A stretch of 64,000 nucleotides of DNA from Alphaproteobacteria bacterium (GCA_040218575.1 JAVJRE010000002.1:1-64000), one strand, 5' to 3'. Positions 54,238-63,095 are shown, counted from the stretch's first letter. The notes: generated by a model from the sequence alone, not told the origin. Translations and numbers: made by a program.

Positions 54238-55257
54238 ATGACACCCACAGGGCCAAACGCCGCCGCCGACCTGCCCGACCCGAATATCGGCGACATAGAG
54301 GGCGCGGCGCGGCGGATCGCCCCGGCGGCGGTGCGAACGCCGCTGGTGGAGTCGCCCCTGCTCAACGCACGGGCCGGCGGCCGCATCCTGATCAAGGCGG
54401 AGATGCTGCAGCGGACCGGCTCTTTCAAGTTCCGCGGCGCCTATAACTTCGTCAGTCAGATCGACCCGGAGCGGCGGCGGCGCGGCGTCACCGCATTCTC
54501 ATCGGGCAATCACGCCCAGGGCGTGGCGGCGGCGGCGCAACAGCATGGCATTCCGGCGACCATGGTGATGCCGGCCGACGCGCCGGCCATCAAACGTCGC
54601 AATACCGAGTTCTATGGCGCGAAAGTCATCACTTATGATCGCGACAAGGATGACCGTCAGGCCATTGCAGAGGGAGTCGTTGCGGAAACCGGAGCGGTTC
54701 TGGTGCCGCCCTATGACCACCCCTGGATCATGGCCGGCCAGGGCACCGTCGGCCTGGAGATCGCCGAACAAGCGGCGGCGCTGGAGGTGCAGCCCGACGC
54801 GGTGCTGGCGCCGTGCGGCGGCGGCGGGCTGATCGCCGGCATCGCCATCGCCGTCAGCGACCGCCTGCCGGGCTGCGACGTCTTTGCGGTGGAGCCGGCG
54901 GCTTATGACGACACGGCCCGCTCGCTGGCCAGCGGCAAACGCCTGGCGGTGACCGCCGGCGGTCACTCTTTTTGCGATGCGCTGCTGGCGCCCATGCCGG
55001 GCGAAAGGACGTTCGGAGTGAATGCCCGGCTGCTGGCCGGCGGCCTCCGTGTCAGCGACGATACGGTGGCGGAGGCCATGCTGGCCCTGTTCGAGGATAC
55101 CAAGCTGGTGGTGGAGCCGGGCGGTGCGGTGGCCCTGGCCGCGGTGCTGAGCGGCGCCTACCCGCTCAACGGTCGCACCGTGGTGGTGGTGTGCTCAGGC
55201 GGCAATGTGGACCCGGCCACCTTCTGCAGGGCCCTTTGCAGCGGCGGCAGGACCTGA
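54238..55257 (+). CDS. Threonine/serine dehydratase (PLP fold-type II)
   Basis: Deaminates threonine or serine to 2-oxobutyrate or pyruvate. The 339-residue protein has RTGSFKFRGAYNFVSQ with the PLP-lysine, FSSGNHAQGVAAAAQQHG, APCGGGGLIAGIAIAV (phosphate-binding glycine loop) and VVVVCSGGNVDPATF. There is no C-terminal ACT-like regulatory domain, so this resembles the catabolic or short form; serine racemase and threo-3-hydroxyaspartate dehydratase share this architecture. The start at 54238 follows GAGGTCAGGACC; the frame is open from 54130. Confidence 0.88.
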   Translation: MTPTGPNAAADLPDPNIGDIEGAARRIAPAAVRTPLVESPLLNARAGGRILIKAEMLQRTGSFKFRGAYNFVSQIDPERRRRGVTAFSSGNHAQGVAAAAQQHGIPATMVMPADAPAIKRRNTEFYGAKVITYDRDKDDRQAIAEGVVAETGAVLVPPYDHPWIMAGQGTVGLEIAEQAAALEVQPDAVLAPCGGGGLIAGIAIAVSDRLPGCDVFAVEPAAYDDTARSLASGKRLAVTAGGHSFCDALLAPMPGERTFGVNARLLAGGLRVSDDTVAEAMLALFEDTKLVVEPGGAVALAAVLSGAYPLNGRTVVVVCSGGNVDPATFCRALCSGGRT

Positions 55258-55287
55258 GTCAGGTCCTGAGTCCGGACCGGACTCAGG
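55251..55287. repeat. Two adjoining palindromes at the end of the dehydratase gene
   Basis: GACCTGA-G-TCAGGTC (55251-55265) covers the stop codon, and CCTGAGTCCGG-A-CCGGACTCAGG (55265-55287) follows at once; both are perfect. The second can form an 11-base-pair arm and lies across the stop of the convergent small membrane gene. They probably end transcription or cap the mRNA, though no T-run follows. Confidence 0.75.
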
Positions 55288-55486
55288 CGGTGGGCGGGCG
55301 GCCGCGGACGATCATCGCCAGGCCGATCAGGGTGGTGGCGATACCGGCCAGCGCCAGCAGCCAGGTGCGCCAGCCCATGATGATCGCGCCATAGTCCTGC
55401 CACAGCAGGTCGTGGAAGAAGGCATAGTTGTTTGCCACCACGCCAATGATAATGAGGGCCAAGCCCAGCGTCCGGTTGTGTTTCAC
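55283..55486 (-). CDS. Small two-helix membrane protein
   Basis: A 67-residue protein with two hydrophobic helices, LGLALIIIGVVANNYAFF and WLLALAGIATTLIGLAMIV, joined by a short loop (HDLLWQDYGAIIMGWRT) and ending RGRPPTA. No domain is recognised. The start is GTG 55486, strongly supported by GGGAGGGGGG five bases upstream. It is convergent with the dehydratase and lies downstream of pepN on the same strand. Confidence 0.75.
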   Translation of the reverse strand: MKHNRTLGLALIIIGVVANNYAFFHDLLWQDYGAIIMGWRTWLLALAGIATTLIGLAMIVRGRPPTA

Positions 55487-55547
55487 GATTACCCCCCTCC
55501 CGGCCAATCCGGGCTTTTATCAGCTTAGCAAGGAGCCGCCGGGCTCG

Positions 55548-58229
55548 TCAGTGTGGCTGCCCGCCGGCCAGACCATCATCCTGAAGGGCACGGCTGGCCA
55601 CTTCGAACACATCGGCGGAGATGCCCGGCGAATCGCGCAACCGCTCGAGCGCCGCCGCCATCATGCGGCCACGGGTCGGATGGTGCCGCCGCCAGCGGGT
55701 CAGAGGTTCGGCCAGGCGCGCGGCAACCTGCGGGTTCTGCGGATCCAGTCGCAGGATTTCCGCCAGCAGAAAGGCATAACCGTCACCATCGCCAGCATGG
55801 AAGCGCAGCGGATTGCGCGCTGCGAAGGCGCCGATCAAGGCCCGCACCCGGTTCGGGTTGCGGCGATCGAAGGCCGCGTCCTCGGTCAGGGAGCGGACCT
55901 CGTCCAGTGCGGATGGACGCGGCGACACGGCCTGAGCGGTGAACCACTTGTCTAGCACCAGCGGATCGTCGCGCCAGCGACGGTAAAAGGATTCCAGGGC
56001 CGTCCGCCGCTCCTCTCCCGACTGGGCGGCGAGCAGGGTAAGAGCCGCCACGGACTCGGTCATGGTCGGAGCCGCTTCAAAGGCGTGCAGCAAGCGCTGG
56101 CGTATGGCCGGGCTGTCGTCGGCCGACAGCAGATCAAGGCAAGCAACGGCGAGCGCGCGACGGCCGACGCTGGCGGGGTCGCGTCCGGCAAGCCCGCCAT
56201 GGTCGGCCCATGCGGCGGCGAGTTCCGGCGCCAGGTCGGCGGCCAAACGCTGACGCAGGGCCTGGCGGGCGTGCCAAGCCGCGACCGGGTCCACCCGATC
56301 CATGGCCTCGCCAATCTCCACCTCGCCGGGCATGGTCAGGACTTCGGCGGCAAAGGCCGTGTCGGCGCCACTGTCGGCCAGGGCCCGACGGCAGGCATCG
56401 ATCAGCGCCGGCGGCACGTCGGCCGGCCCGGCCGACGACTCCTCGCCATGGGCCGACGCCAGCGCCAGCAGGACCCGCATCATGTAAGTGCGGCCGGCCT
56501 CCCACCGGTTGAAGCCATCGCTGTCATGGGCCATGAGGAAAGCCAGTTCGTCATCGGACAATCCGGCATCGAGCTGCACGGGAGCGGAAAATCCACGAAA
56601 CAGGGACGGGACCGGGCGTGCCGGCAAATTCACAAAGGTGAAGGTCTGGCTTGCCTGATCGAGAGTCAGCAGGCAGTCGGTTCGGGCGGCGTTCTCGCCG
56701 TCAAGCTGGACAGGCAAGTCATTACCATCCGGCCCGACCAGGCCCATGGCACACGGCAGAGGCAGCGGCGCATTGGCCGGCTGGCCCGGCCGGCCCAGCA
56801 CTGGCAGCGTCTCCTGCCGGATGGTCAGCGTATAGCGGCCGGCGCGCGCATCCCAGTCGCCGCTTGCGGTCACGCGTGGCGTGCCCGCCTGACCATACCA
56901 GCGGCGCATGGCCGACAGATCCACGCCCGAAGCATCGGCCATGGCGGCGACAAAATCTTCGGTGGTGACCGCCTGGCCGTCGTGCCGGCGGAAATAAAGA
57001 TCCATCCCTGCCCGGAACTGATCCGGCCCCAAAAGGCGGTGGATCATGCGAATGACTTCAGCGCCTTTTTCATAGACGGTCGGCGTATAGAAGTTTGATA
57101 TCTCGATATAGGTTTCGGGGCGCACCGGATGGGCCAGGGGGCCGGCGTCTTCGGGAAACTGCAACGCCCGCAAGCGGCGCACATCATCAATGCGCTGCAC
57201 CGTGGCCGAGCCCTGATCGGCCGAATAGGACTGGTCACGGAAGACGGTCAGACCTTCTTTCAGGCTGAGCTGGAACCAGTCGCGCAAGGTGACGCGATTG
57301 CCGGTCCAGTTGTGAAAATACTCGTGCGCGACCACCCCCTCGATGCGGTGATAGTCGGCATCCGTCGCCGTCTGGGGGCTGGCCAGTATGAGCTTGTCAT
57401 TGAAGATGTTGAGGCCCTTATTCTCCATGGCCCCCATGTTGAAATCAGGCACGGCAACAATCATGAAGATGTCCAGGTCATACTCCAGGCCATAGACCGA
57501 TTCGTCCCAGGCCATGGCGCGCTTGAGAGACTCCATGGCGTGGCCGGCGCGTTCGGCCTTGCCGGGCGCCACATAGATGCGCAGCGACACGTCGCGACCG
57601 GAGTGTGTACGAAAGGTGTCCTGCAGCAGGTCGAACCGGCCGGCAACGATGGCGAAGAGATACGCCGGCTTCGGAAACGGGTCGGTCCAGACAATCTCGT
57701 GGCGGCCGTCCGGCAGATCACGTGGCGGCGACGGATTGCCGTTCGCCAGCAGGACCGGACAGGCCTCGCGCGGCGCGCGCAGCGTCACCTGAAACCGCGC
57801 CAGCACATCCGGCCGGTCGGGAAACCAGGTGATGTGACGGAAGCCCTCCGCTTCGCACTGGGTGACGTAGCCGCCACCGGACATATAGAGGCCTTCCAGC
57901 CGGGTGTTGGCGCGGGGCCGGATGCGGCTAACGGTTTCCAGGATGAAGCGATCCGGCACGTGGTCGATGGTCAGGCCGCGGGCGTCGGTCCGGTAGGCGT
58001 CAGGAGCCAGGCGCGCACCGTCGATCGCTATGGACAGAAGTTCCATATTCTCGCCATCGAGACGCAGAGGCAGGCCGGCCGCGCCCGCCCCCCGGCGCAC
58101 GGCCAGGCGGGCCTTGACGCGCGTGTCGTCCGGATCCAGGTCCATGTCCATGGCAACCTCGTCCACCACAAAGGGCGGCGGGGTATAGTCCGCCAAGTGG
58201 GTGGCCGATGGCTGGCTGTCTTGCGGCAT
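55548..58229 (-). CDS. pepN: Aminopeptidase N
   Basis: A zinc aminopeptidase of the M1 family that trims N-terminal residues from cytoplasmic peptides. The 893-residue protein has the substrate-binding GAMENKGLNIFNDKL and the zinc motif HEYFHNWTGNRVTLRDWFQLSLKEGL (HExxH with the distant Glu), then the M1 C-terminal helical domain. The N-terminal part (DYTPPPFVVDEVAMDMDLDPDDTRVKARLAVRR) is the usual beta-saddle. Length and the order fit PepN of E. coli (870 residues). No operon partner is obvious. Confidence 0.96.
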   Translation of the reverse strand: MPQDSQPSATHLADYTPPPFVVDEVAMDMDLDPDDTRVKARLAVRRGAGAAGLPLRLDGENMELLSIAIDGARLAPDAYRTDARGLTIDHVPDRFILETVSRIRPRANTRLEGLYMSGGGYVTQCEAEGFRHITWFPDRPDVLARFQVTLRAPREACPVLLANGNPSPPRDLPDGRHEIVWTDPFPKPAYLFAIVAGRFDLLQDTFRTHSGRDVSLRIYVAPGKAERAGHAMESLKRAMAWDESVYGLEYDLDIFMIVAVPDFNMGAMENKGLNIFNDKLILASPQTATDADYHRIEGVVAHEYFHNWTGNRVTLRDWFQLSLKEGLTVFRDQSYSADQGSATVQRIDDVRRLRALQFPEDAGPLAHPVRPETYIEISNFYTPTVYEKGAEVIRMIHRLLGPDQFRAGMDLYFRRHDGQAVTTEDFVAAMADASGVDLSAMRRWYGQAGTPRVTASGDWDARAGRYTLTIRQETLPVLGRPGQPANAPLPLPCAMGLVGPDGNDLPVQLDGENAARTDCLLTLDQASQTFTFVNLPARPVPSLFRGFSAPVQLDAGLSDDELAFLMAHDSDGFNRWEAGRTYMMRVLLALASAHGEESSAGPADVPPALIDACRRALADSGADTAFAAEVLTMPGEVEIGEAMDRVDPVAAWHARQALRQRLAADLAPELAAAWADHGGLAGRDPASVGRRALAVACLDLLSADDSPAIRQRLLHAFEAAPTMTESVAALTLLAAQSGEERRTALESFYRRWRDDPLVLDKWFTAQAVSPRPSALDEVRSLTEDAAFDRRNPNRVRALIGAFAARNPLRFHAGDGDGYAFLLAEILRLDPQNPQVAARLAEPLTRWRRHHPTRGRMMAAALERLRDSPGISADVFEVASRALQDDGLAGGQPH

Positions 58230-58451
58230 GTTGGCTTCCGGTCATGGCTATAAGGAATGCGGCGATCTGGCAGTATAGCGCCGCGGCGGGCGGCCCGCAG
58301 GGCAGAATCCTGCTTTGCAGGCAGGCCCTGAAGGATTAAGACTCTCTTCATACGGCGCGAGCGAGTGTTGGCCTACGTATACGTACGTATGAGCAGCGCC
58401 AGCCCGAAAGGGGCCGGCGGTCGCACACGGTCAAGGGGGCCAGGGGGTGTA

Positions 58452-58976
58452 ATGGCCATGCTTGGGGCAAGCATGATCCAGAGGTCAGGGAGCAGCCGAC
58501 GCAGGGGCCTGTTTGTGGCGGCAATCCTGCTTGGCCTGACGGCGCCGGCTTTTGCCCTGGCGGCGCAGCTCAGCCCGGCCCATGACGTCACCGAGGCGGC
58601 AGCGTTTCGTGCCCTGCACAGCGACCTGATGGTGGCCGCGTTGATCTGCCGTAATGATCAGACAACCGGTGTCGTCGGCATTCACAACCAGTTTGTGACG
58701 CGCTTTCAGCCGCTACTGGCAAAGTCGGCGCAAACGCTGGAGGGCCATTTCGCCGCGACGACCAGCGCCGCCCAGGCGCGAGTCATGCTTGACAACATGA
58801 CCACCCGCATCGCCAACGCGGCGTCCCTGCGTTTCAACCGGCGCGGAGAAACCTGTGGTCAAACCGCCGCGCGCTTCAGCCCGTTGCTGAAGATGGCGCC
58901 GCAGCAGATTCTGGACCACGCTTTTGATATATACGGCACGGCACCGACCCTGGTCGCCCTGCTGCGCGGTCAGTAG
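58452..58976 (+). CDS. Secreted protein of unknown function with one disulfide-type Cys pair
   Basis: A 174-residue exported protein. The signal segment is RRRGLFVAAILLGLTAPAFALAA; the mature part is mostly helical: DVTEAAAFRALHSDLMVAALICRNDQ, FVTRFQPLLAKSAQTLEGHF, MLDNMTTRIANAASL and NRRGETCGQTAARFSPLL. The two Cys (ICRND, ETCGQ) probably pair. This resembles small conserved periplasmic proteins seen in other Rhodospirillales, but I cannot name a family. Start 58452 has AGGGGG six to seven bases upstream; the frame is open from 58365. The upstream region (58374-58385) has a perfect 12-base palindrome, TACGTATACGTA. Confidence 0.75.
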   Translation: MAMLGASMIQRSGSSRRRGLFVAAILLGLTAPAFALAAQLSPAHDVTEAAAFRALHSDLMVAALICRNDQTTGVVGIHNQFVTRFQPLLAKSAQTLEGHFAATTSAAQARVMLDNMTTRIANAASLRFNRRGETCGQTAARFSPLLKMAPQQILDHAFDIYGTAPTLVALLRGQ

Positions 58977-59142
58977 TGGCGATCATCCGTCACCACCCGG
59001 GTAAGACCGCCGGGCGGGGCTGATCTCGCCAATCACATACAGGCCTGGCCGCACGGATCCGGCAGCGCCCCCGCCCGCACTGACCGGGGGCGCCGCCGTT
59101 TTCCGTGAACAATTCTACTGAAACAGGGCTATTGAAACAGGC

Positions 59143-60276
59143 CTATTGAAACAGGATTTCAACCCGGCGGTTCTGCGGCTCGCGTACGCCATCGGCCGTC
59201 GCCACCAGCGGGCTGGACTCGCCCAGCGCCTGCAGGGTCATGACCTCACGACTGACACCACGGGCGGCAAACCAGGCGGCGACCGCCTCGGCCCGGCGCT
59301 GTGACAGAGCCAGGTTATAGATGTCCGTGCCGGAACGGTCGGCGTGGCCGGCAAGCACCAGGCGCACCGTGGAGTCCTGTTGCACCAGATCAAGAGCGTC
59401 GGCCAGAACCGCCTCGGCACCGGCGGTCAGAACCGCCTGATCCCAGTCGAAGAAGACCAGAAACACCGGCGGCGGCGCCGGCTCGACGACCGGCTGCACT
59501 ACCTCAGCCACCGGTTCGACCGCCTGCGGCACGACCTGGGCCTGGGGCTGAACCTGAGGCGCGGCGGCGGTCCGGACGGGCCGGCTAAGAGCGATGGTAA
59601 AGCCCACCAGCAAGGCGTGGCTTGCATACTCGCCGTCGACCCCGACACCGCCGGCGGTGGTCAGATCCGCGTCGGCGGTGGCGAAATAGCGATACTCCAT
59701 ACTGGCCGAAGCACGGTCCGAAAGCGGCATCTCCACGCCGGCAAACCCCTGATAGGCGAGCACCATGTGGGAGTCGTTGATGAACGGCGCGCCGGCATTG
59801 GCGATGCCGTTGAAATCAAGGTCAGCCATGCCGATACCGGCGCCGATATAGGGCCGCAGACGGCCCACCCGTTCAGCCGACCATTGCGGTGAGTAGGTCG
59901 CGTTGACCATGAGGGAGAGAGCCCGCACATGGCCGTCGCTGCCGCTGGCGGTACCGCTGAGACCATCGACGCCATTGCTGCGCCAGCCGGCTTCGGCCTC
60001 CAACGCCGTACCGCTGTCGAAGCGATAGCCGAGAACGCCCAGCAGAACCCCGCCCGTGTCATAGTCAACGCCGGCGGAGACAGCGCCGCCGGCGAAGCGG
60101 CTGTCGTTCAGGCTCTGCGCTCCGCCCTTTGCGGCATAGTAGTAGCCGGTCCAGGGCGCCGTGGACGAAAGCATCGCATCCTGCGACAGGGCCGGCTGGC
60201 TAACCGCCAACGCCGCTGCCAGGGCGACCGCTCCCACCCCTACGCGTAGGCCCATAACTTTGTCTGAACTCGTCAT
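59143..60276 (-). CDS. Outer-membrane beta-barrel protein with OmpA peptidoglycan-binding domain
   Basis: A 377-residue protein: signal peptide (MGLRVGVGAVALAAALAVSQPALSQD), an eight-strand barrel of OmpA-like/Omp_b-brl type (WTGYYYAAKGGAQSL, GVLGYRFDSGTALEAEAGWRSN, LRPYIGAGIGMADLDFNG, YQGFAGVEMPLSDRASASMEYRYF, HALLVGFTIAL), a Pro/Val/Gln linker, and the OmpA C domain (FLVFFDWDQAVLTAGAEAVL, LVLAGHADRSGTDIYNLALSQRRAEAVAAWF, REPQNRRVEILF). It should tether the outer membrane to peptidoglycan. Start 60276 has AAGGGA upstream; the frame is open to 60420. It diverges from the ect operon across an AT-rich region. Confidence 0.9.
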   Translation of the reverse strand: MTSSDKVMGLRVGVGAVALAAALAVSQPALSQDAMLSSTAPWTGYYYAAKGGAQSLNDSRFAGGAVSAGVDYDTGGVLLGVLGYRFDSGTALEAEAGWRSNGVDGLSGTASGSDGHVRALSLMVNATYSPQWSAERVGRLRPYIGAGIGMADLDFNGIANAGAPFINDSHMVLAYQGFAGVEMPLSDRASASMEYRYFATADADLTTAGGVGVDGEYASHALLVGFTIALSRPVRTAAAPQVQPQAQVVPQAVEPVAEVVQPVVEPAPPPVFLVFFDWDQAVLTAGAEAVLADALDLVQQDSTVRLVLAGHADRSGTDIYNLALSQRRAEAVAAWFAARGVSREVMTLQALGESSPLVATADGVREPQNRRVEILFQ

Positions 60277-60566
60277 TTCCTGTTCCCTTGCCGGAAAGCC
60301 AGCCGCATCACCTGCACCAGACAGCGCCCGGACACAAAAAGTTGCAAGCCCATTTGCAGGCCAAATTGGAGCGGAATTGTGACGAGCCATGCAATCGCCG
60401 GACCGGTGCCCCGTGGGCAAGCACCGACGGTCCGGACACGGGAGCGAACAATCCCGCCACGGCTACTTTGCGGAGACTGTGCCGGTATCTTGCGAGGTCT
60501 TACGGCAGGCAGGCAAGAGAGAAATAAAACTCAACTCATTGCAAGATAAAACCATGTATAAAAACC

Positions 60567-60580
60567 AGTATTTTAATACT
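60567..60580. promoter_or_regulatory. Perfect inverted repeat AGTATT-TT-AATACT
   Basis: A 14-base dyad with two 6-base arms and a 2-base centre, placed just upstream of the candidate -35 box of the ect promoter. A position like this suits a dimeric regulator such as the MarR-type EctR of other ectoine producers, but no ectR gene is next to the operon here. Confidence 0.4.
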
Positions 60581-60594
60581 TATAAATAACAATT

Positions 60595-60623
60595 TTGTAT
60601 TACTTGGAAAATATTATTATATT
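60595..60623 (+). promoter_or_regulatory. Putative ectABCD promoter
   Basis: TTGTAT (60595-60600) and TATATT (60618-60623) are 17 bases apart within the AT-rich block. Transcription from here would give a leader of about 190 bases before ectA. The AT-rich surroundings offer other -10 candidates, so this is the best of several. Confidence 0.35.
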
Positions 60624-60820
60624 ATACAGAGGCTACTCCACTTCAATGCTCATATAGCAGATATCTTTACAATCTGGCAACCGTTGGTTCCTATTGTTAT
60701 ACAAACACTGATTTGAAAATACGGACATCGAACTGGTGCGACCAACCGGCCCCGGGCCTGTTTGGCGCGCCGAGCGGGATTGCCCCCTCCGGTGTCCGGC
60801 CCAAATGAAGGAGCCAAAAC

Positions 60821-61714
60821 GTGACGTCCCGCGACGGCCAGCCGGCCGACCCCGCCCCGATTTCCGCCATCCCCCCTTCCACCGAATCCCACTCTTCCGG
60901 TTCTGACGACCCACCCCCGGCAATGCCGTCCGGCGGCGCCGCCATGGCGGCGCCCACGCGGCGTTTGCGGGGTGCGGGCGTGACCTATCGCACACCGACC
61001 ATCGACGATGGCGCCGCCGTCTGGAAGCTGGTGGATGATACCGCTGCGATGGACGGTAATTCGGCATACGCCTATTTCATGGTCTGTCGCAATTTTGCGG
61101 CGACCAGCGTCATCGCCGAGGTCGACGGCCAACTGGCCGGCATGCTGACGGCCTATCCCCTGCCGGAAGATGATCGCCGCCTGTTCGTATGGCAGGTCAG
61201 CGTCGATGCGCGTTTTCGTGGCCGCGGCGTCGCCGCCGGCATGTTGCATCATCTGTTGCAGCGGGAGGATTGCGCGGCGGTGCGCTGGATCGAGGCGACC
61301 ATCGCGCCGGGCAATGTGGCGTCGGAAGCCCTCTTCCGCCGCTGCGCCAGCAGCCTGCACGCCAATATTTCGCAGCGCACCGTGTACAAGGACAGCCTCT
61401 TCCCCGGTGACGATCCAAAACCCGAGCGGCTGTTCGTCATTGGCCCGATCCGGCACGCCAGGAACAAAATCCACCTGCAGCCCTGCGCCGAAGGCTATCG
61501 CCTGTTTGCCGCCCTGGACGATGCGATTGTTCCGGCCTTCCAGCCGGTGAACCCGGTCTTCTCCGGACTGACCGACGCCATGCGGGCGGCCGACGCGGTG
61601 TGCGACGCCCACAGCGCCACCGAAGTGGTCATCCTCGACCCCGCTACCTGGCTGGGGCCACAGGCCGCGGTGCCCGGCGTCGCCAGGCCATCAACGGACA
61701 GCGCCGCCGCCTGA
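60821..61714 (+). CDS. ectA: L-2,4-diaminobutyrate acetyltransferase, with N- and C-terminal extensions
   Basis: Acetylates L-2,4-diaminobutyrate at N4, the second step of ectoine synthesis. Residues about 53-205 are a clear EctA GNAT domain: YRTPTIDDGAAVWKLV, MDGNSAYAYFMVCRNFAATSVIAEVDGQLAGML, LFVWQVSVDARFRGRGVAAGMLHHLL (acetyl-CoA loop) and IEATIAPGNVASEALF. The 297-residue protein is much longer than usual (about 170-190). A disordered Pro/Ser N-terminus of 50 residues comes first, and about 90 residues follow the usual EctA end (KIHLQPCAEGYRLFAALDDA, MRAADAVCDAHSATEVVILDPATW), which I do not recognise. Start GTG 60821 has AAGGAG seven bases upstream. It opens the ectABCD operon. Confidence 0.88.
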   Translation: MTSRDGQPADPAPISAIPPSTESHSSGSDDPPPAMPSGGAAMAAPTRRLRGAGVTYRTPTIDDGAAVWKLVDDTAAMDGNSAYAYFMVCRNFAATSVIAEVDGQLAGMLTAYPLPEDDRRLFVWQVSVDARFRGRGVAAGMLHHLLQREDCAAVRWIEATIAPGNVASEALFRRCASSLHANISQRTVYKDSLFPGDDPKPERLFVIGPIRHARNKIHLQPCAEGYRLFAALDDAIVPAFQPVNPVFSGLTDAMRAADAVCDAHSATEVVILDPATWLGPQAAVPGVARPSTDSAAA

Positions 61715-61784
61715 CGAGGGTGCCGCCCGATCAGCCCCACGCCGCCGTCCGGCGGCCTTTCCATCACGTCAATCAGGAAAACCC

Positions 61785-63095
61785 ATGCCCGACTCACTGA
61801 CCACAGATAATCCCTCCATGCGCGTATTCGATCAGTATGAATCGAATGTCCGGGCCTATTGCCGCTCTTTTCCCACTGTCTTCGAGAGCGCCAGGGGCCA
61901 TCTGCTGACCGATCAGGCCGGCCGCCGCTACATAGACTTCTTCGCCGGTGCCGGCGCGCTGAACTACGGCCATAACCCGCCGCCAATGAAGCGGGCCCTG
62001 ATCGACTATCTGACACGGGACGGGATTACCCACAGCCTGGACATGGCGACCTCTGCAAAGGCCGCGTTCATAGAGACGTTCCAGTCAGTGATCCTGCAGC
62101 CACGCAACATGGACCACAAACTTCTGTTCCCCGGTCCGACCGGCACCAACAGCGTGGAAAGCGCCTTGAAGCTGGCCCGCAAGGTGACCGGCCGCAGCGG
62201 CATCATCAGCTTCACCAACGCCTTTCACGGCATGACCCTGGGGGCCCTGGCGGTCACCGGCAATGCCTTCAAGCGCGGCGGCGCCGGCGTCGGGCTGAGC
62301 GACGGCACGGTCATGCCCTATGACGGGTATTTCGGGGAGGATGACGATACCCTGAACTGGCTGGCGACAATGCTGGACGACCAGGGTAGTGGCGTCGACC
62401 TGCCGGCGGCGGTCATCGTCGAGACCATTCAGGGCGAAGGCGGTCTGGCCGCAGCCCGCTTCGACTGGCTGAAAAACCTTGAGACCCTGTGTGGCGACCG
62501 CGGCATGTTGCTGATTGTCGATGACGTGCAGGCGGGCTGCGGGCGGACCGGGCCGTTCTTCAGCTTTGAGCCAGCCGGCATCAACCCGGATATCATCTGC
62601 CTGTCGAAATCCATCAGCGGCTATGGCCTGCCTATGGCGGTGACGCTGGTCAGACCGGAGCACGACGTGTTCGACCCTGGCGAACACAACGGCACTTTCC
62701 GGGGCCACAACCCGGCCTTCATCACCGCCACCTGCGCCCTGGACCACTGGCGCGATGGGGCCCTGGCCGGCGGAACGCACAAGCGCGCGGGCATCATCGC
62801 AGAGGCCCTGAACCGCATGGCCCAGTCGTGCCCCGAGCTCAAGCCGGAAGTACGCGGGCGCGGCCTCATGCAGGGGCTCGCCCTCGACGGCGACGGGCTG
62901 GCGGAACAGGTATCGCATGAGGCCTTTCGCCGCGGTGTGATCCTGGAGACCTCGGGGCCGGCCAGCGAGGTGGCGAAGATCATGCCGCCGCTGACCATTC
63001 CGCTGGAGGCTTTGAGTGACGGCCTTGGCCGCGTCGCCGAAGCGGTTGACACGGTCGCCATGAACGCACGTTCAGCCCACGCCAGGGTCGCCTGA
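61785..63095 (+). CDS. ectB: Diaminobutyrate-2-oxoglutarate transaminase
   Basis: Makes L-2,4-diaminobutyrate from aspartate semialdehyde and glutamate, the first ectoine step. The 436-residue class III PLP aminotransferase begins FDQYESNVRAYCRSFPTVFE, a signature of EctB, and has PGPTGTNSVESALKLARKVTGR, FTNAFHGMTLGALAVTGN, LIVDDVQAGCGRTGPFFSFE and the PLP lysine in ICLSKSISGYGLPMAV. AGGAAAACCC precedes ATG 61785. Seventy bases after ectA, 48 before ectC. Confidence 0.96.
   Translation: MPDSLTTDNPSMRVFDQYESNVRAYCRSFPTVFESARGHLLTDQAGRRYIDFFAGAGALNYGHNPPPMKRALIDYLTRDGITHSLDMATSAKAAFIETFQSVILQPRNMDHKLLFPGPTGTNSVESALKLARKVTGRSGIISFTNAFHGMTLGALAVTGNAFKRGGAGVGLSDGTVMPYDGYFGEDDDTLNWLATMLDDQGSGVDLPAAVIVETIQGEGGLAAARFDWLKNLETLCGDRGMLLIVDDVQAGCGRTGPFFSFEPAGINPDIICLSKSISGYGLPMAVTLVRPEHDVFDPGEHNGTFRGHNPAFITATCALDHWRDGALAGGTHKRAGIIAEALNRMAQSCPELKPEVRGRGLMQGLALDGDGLAEQVSHEAFRRGVILETSGPASEVAKIMPPLTIPLEALSDGLGRVAEAVDTVAMNARSAHARVA

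Larger units (their letters stand above)
60277..60820. other. AT-rich regulatory island between the ompA-like gene and ectA
   Basis: This 544-base divergent region contains a block (about 60520-60720) that is visibly AT-rich, unlike the rest of the window, with stretches such as AAATAAAAC, TATAAATAAC and ATATTATTATATTATAC. It has no convincing gene. It holds the inverted repeat AGTATT-TT-AATACT (60567-60580) and a candidate ect promoter (60595-60623). The composition break could be a regulatory sequence for osmotic induction or a trace of transfer of the ect operon. Confidence 0.6.

Noticed and set aside
58374-58400. Start of the secreted protein gene at 58365
   Set aside because: The upstream ATG lies just before the TACGTA palindrome and lacks a ribosome site; ATG 58452 has AGGGGG upstream and better fits a signal peptide.
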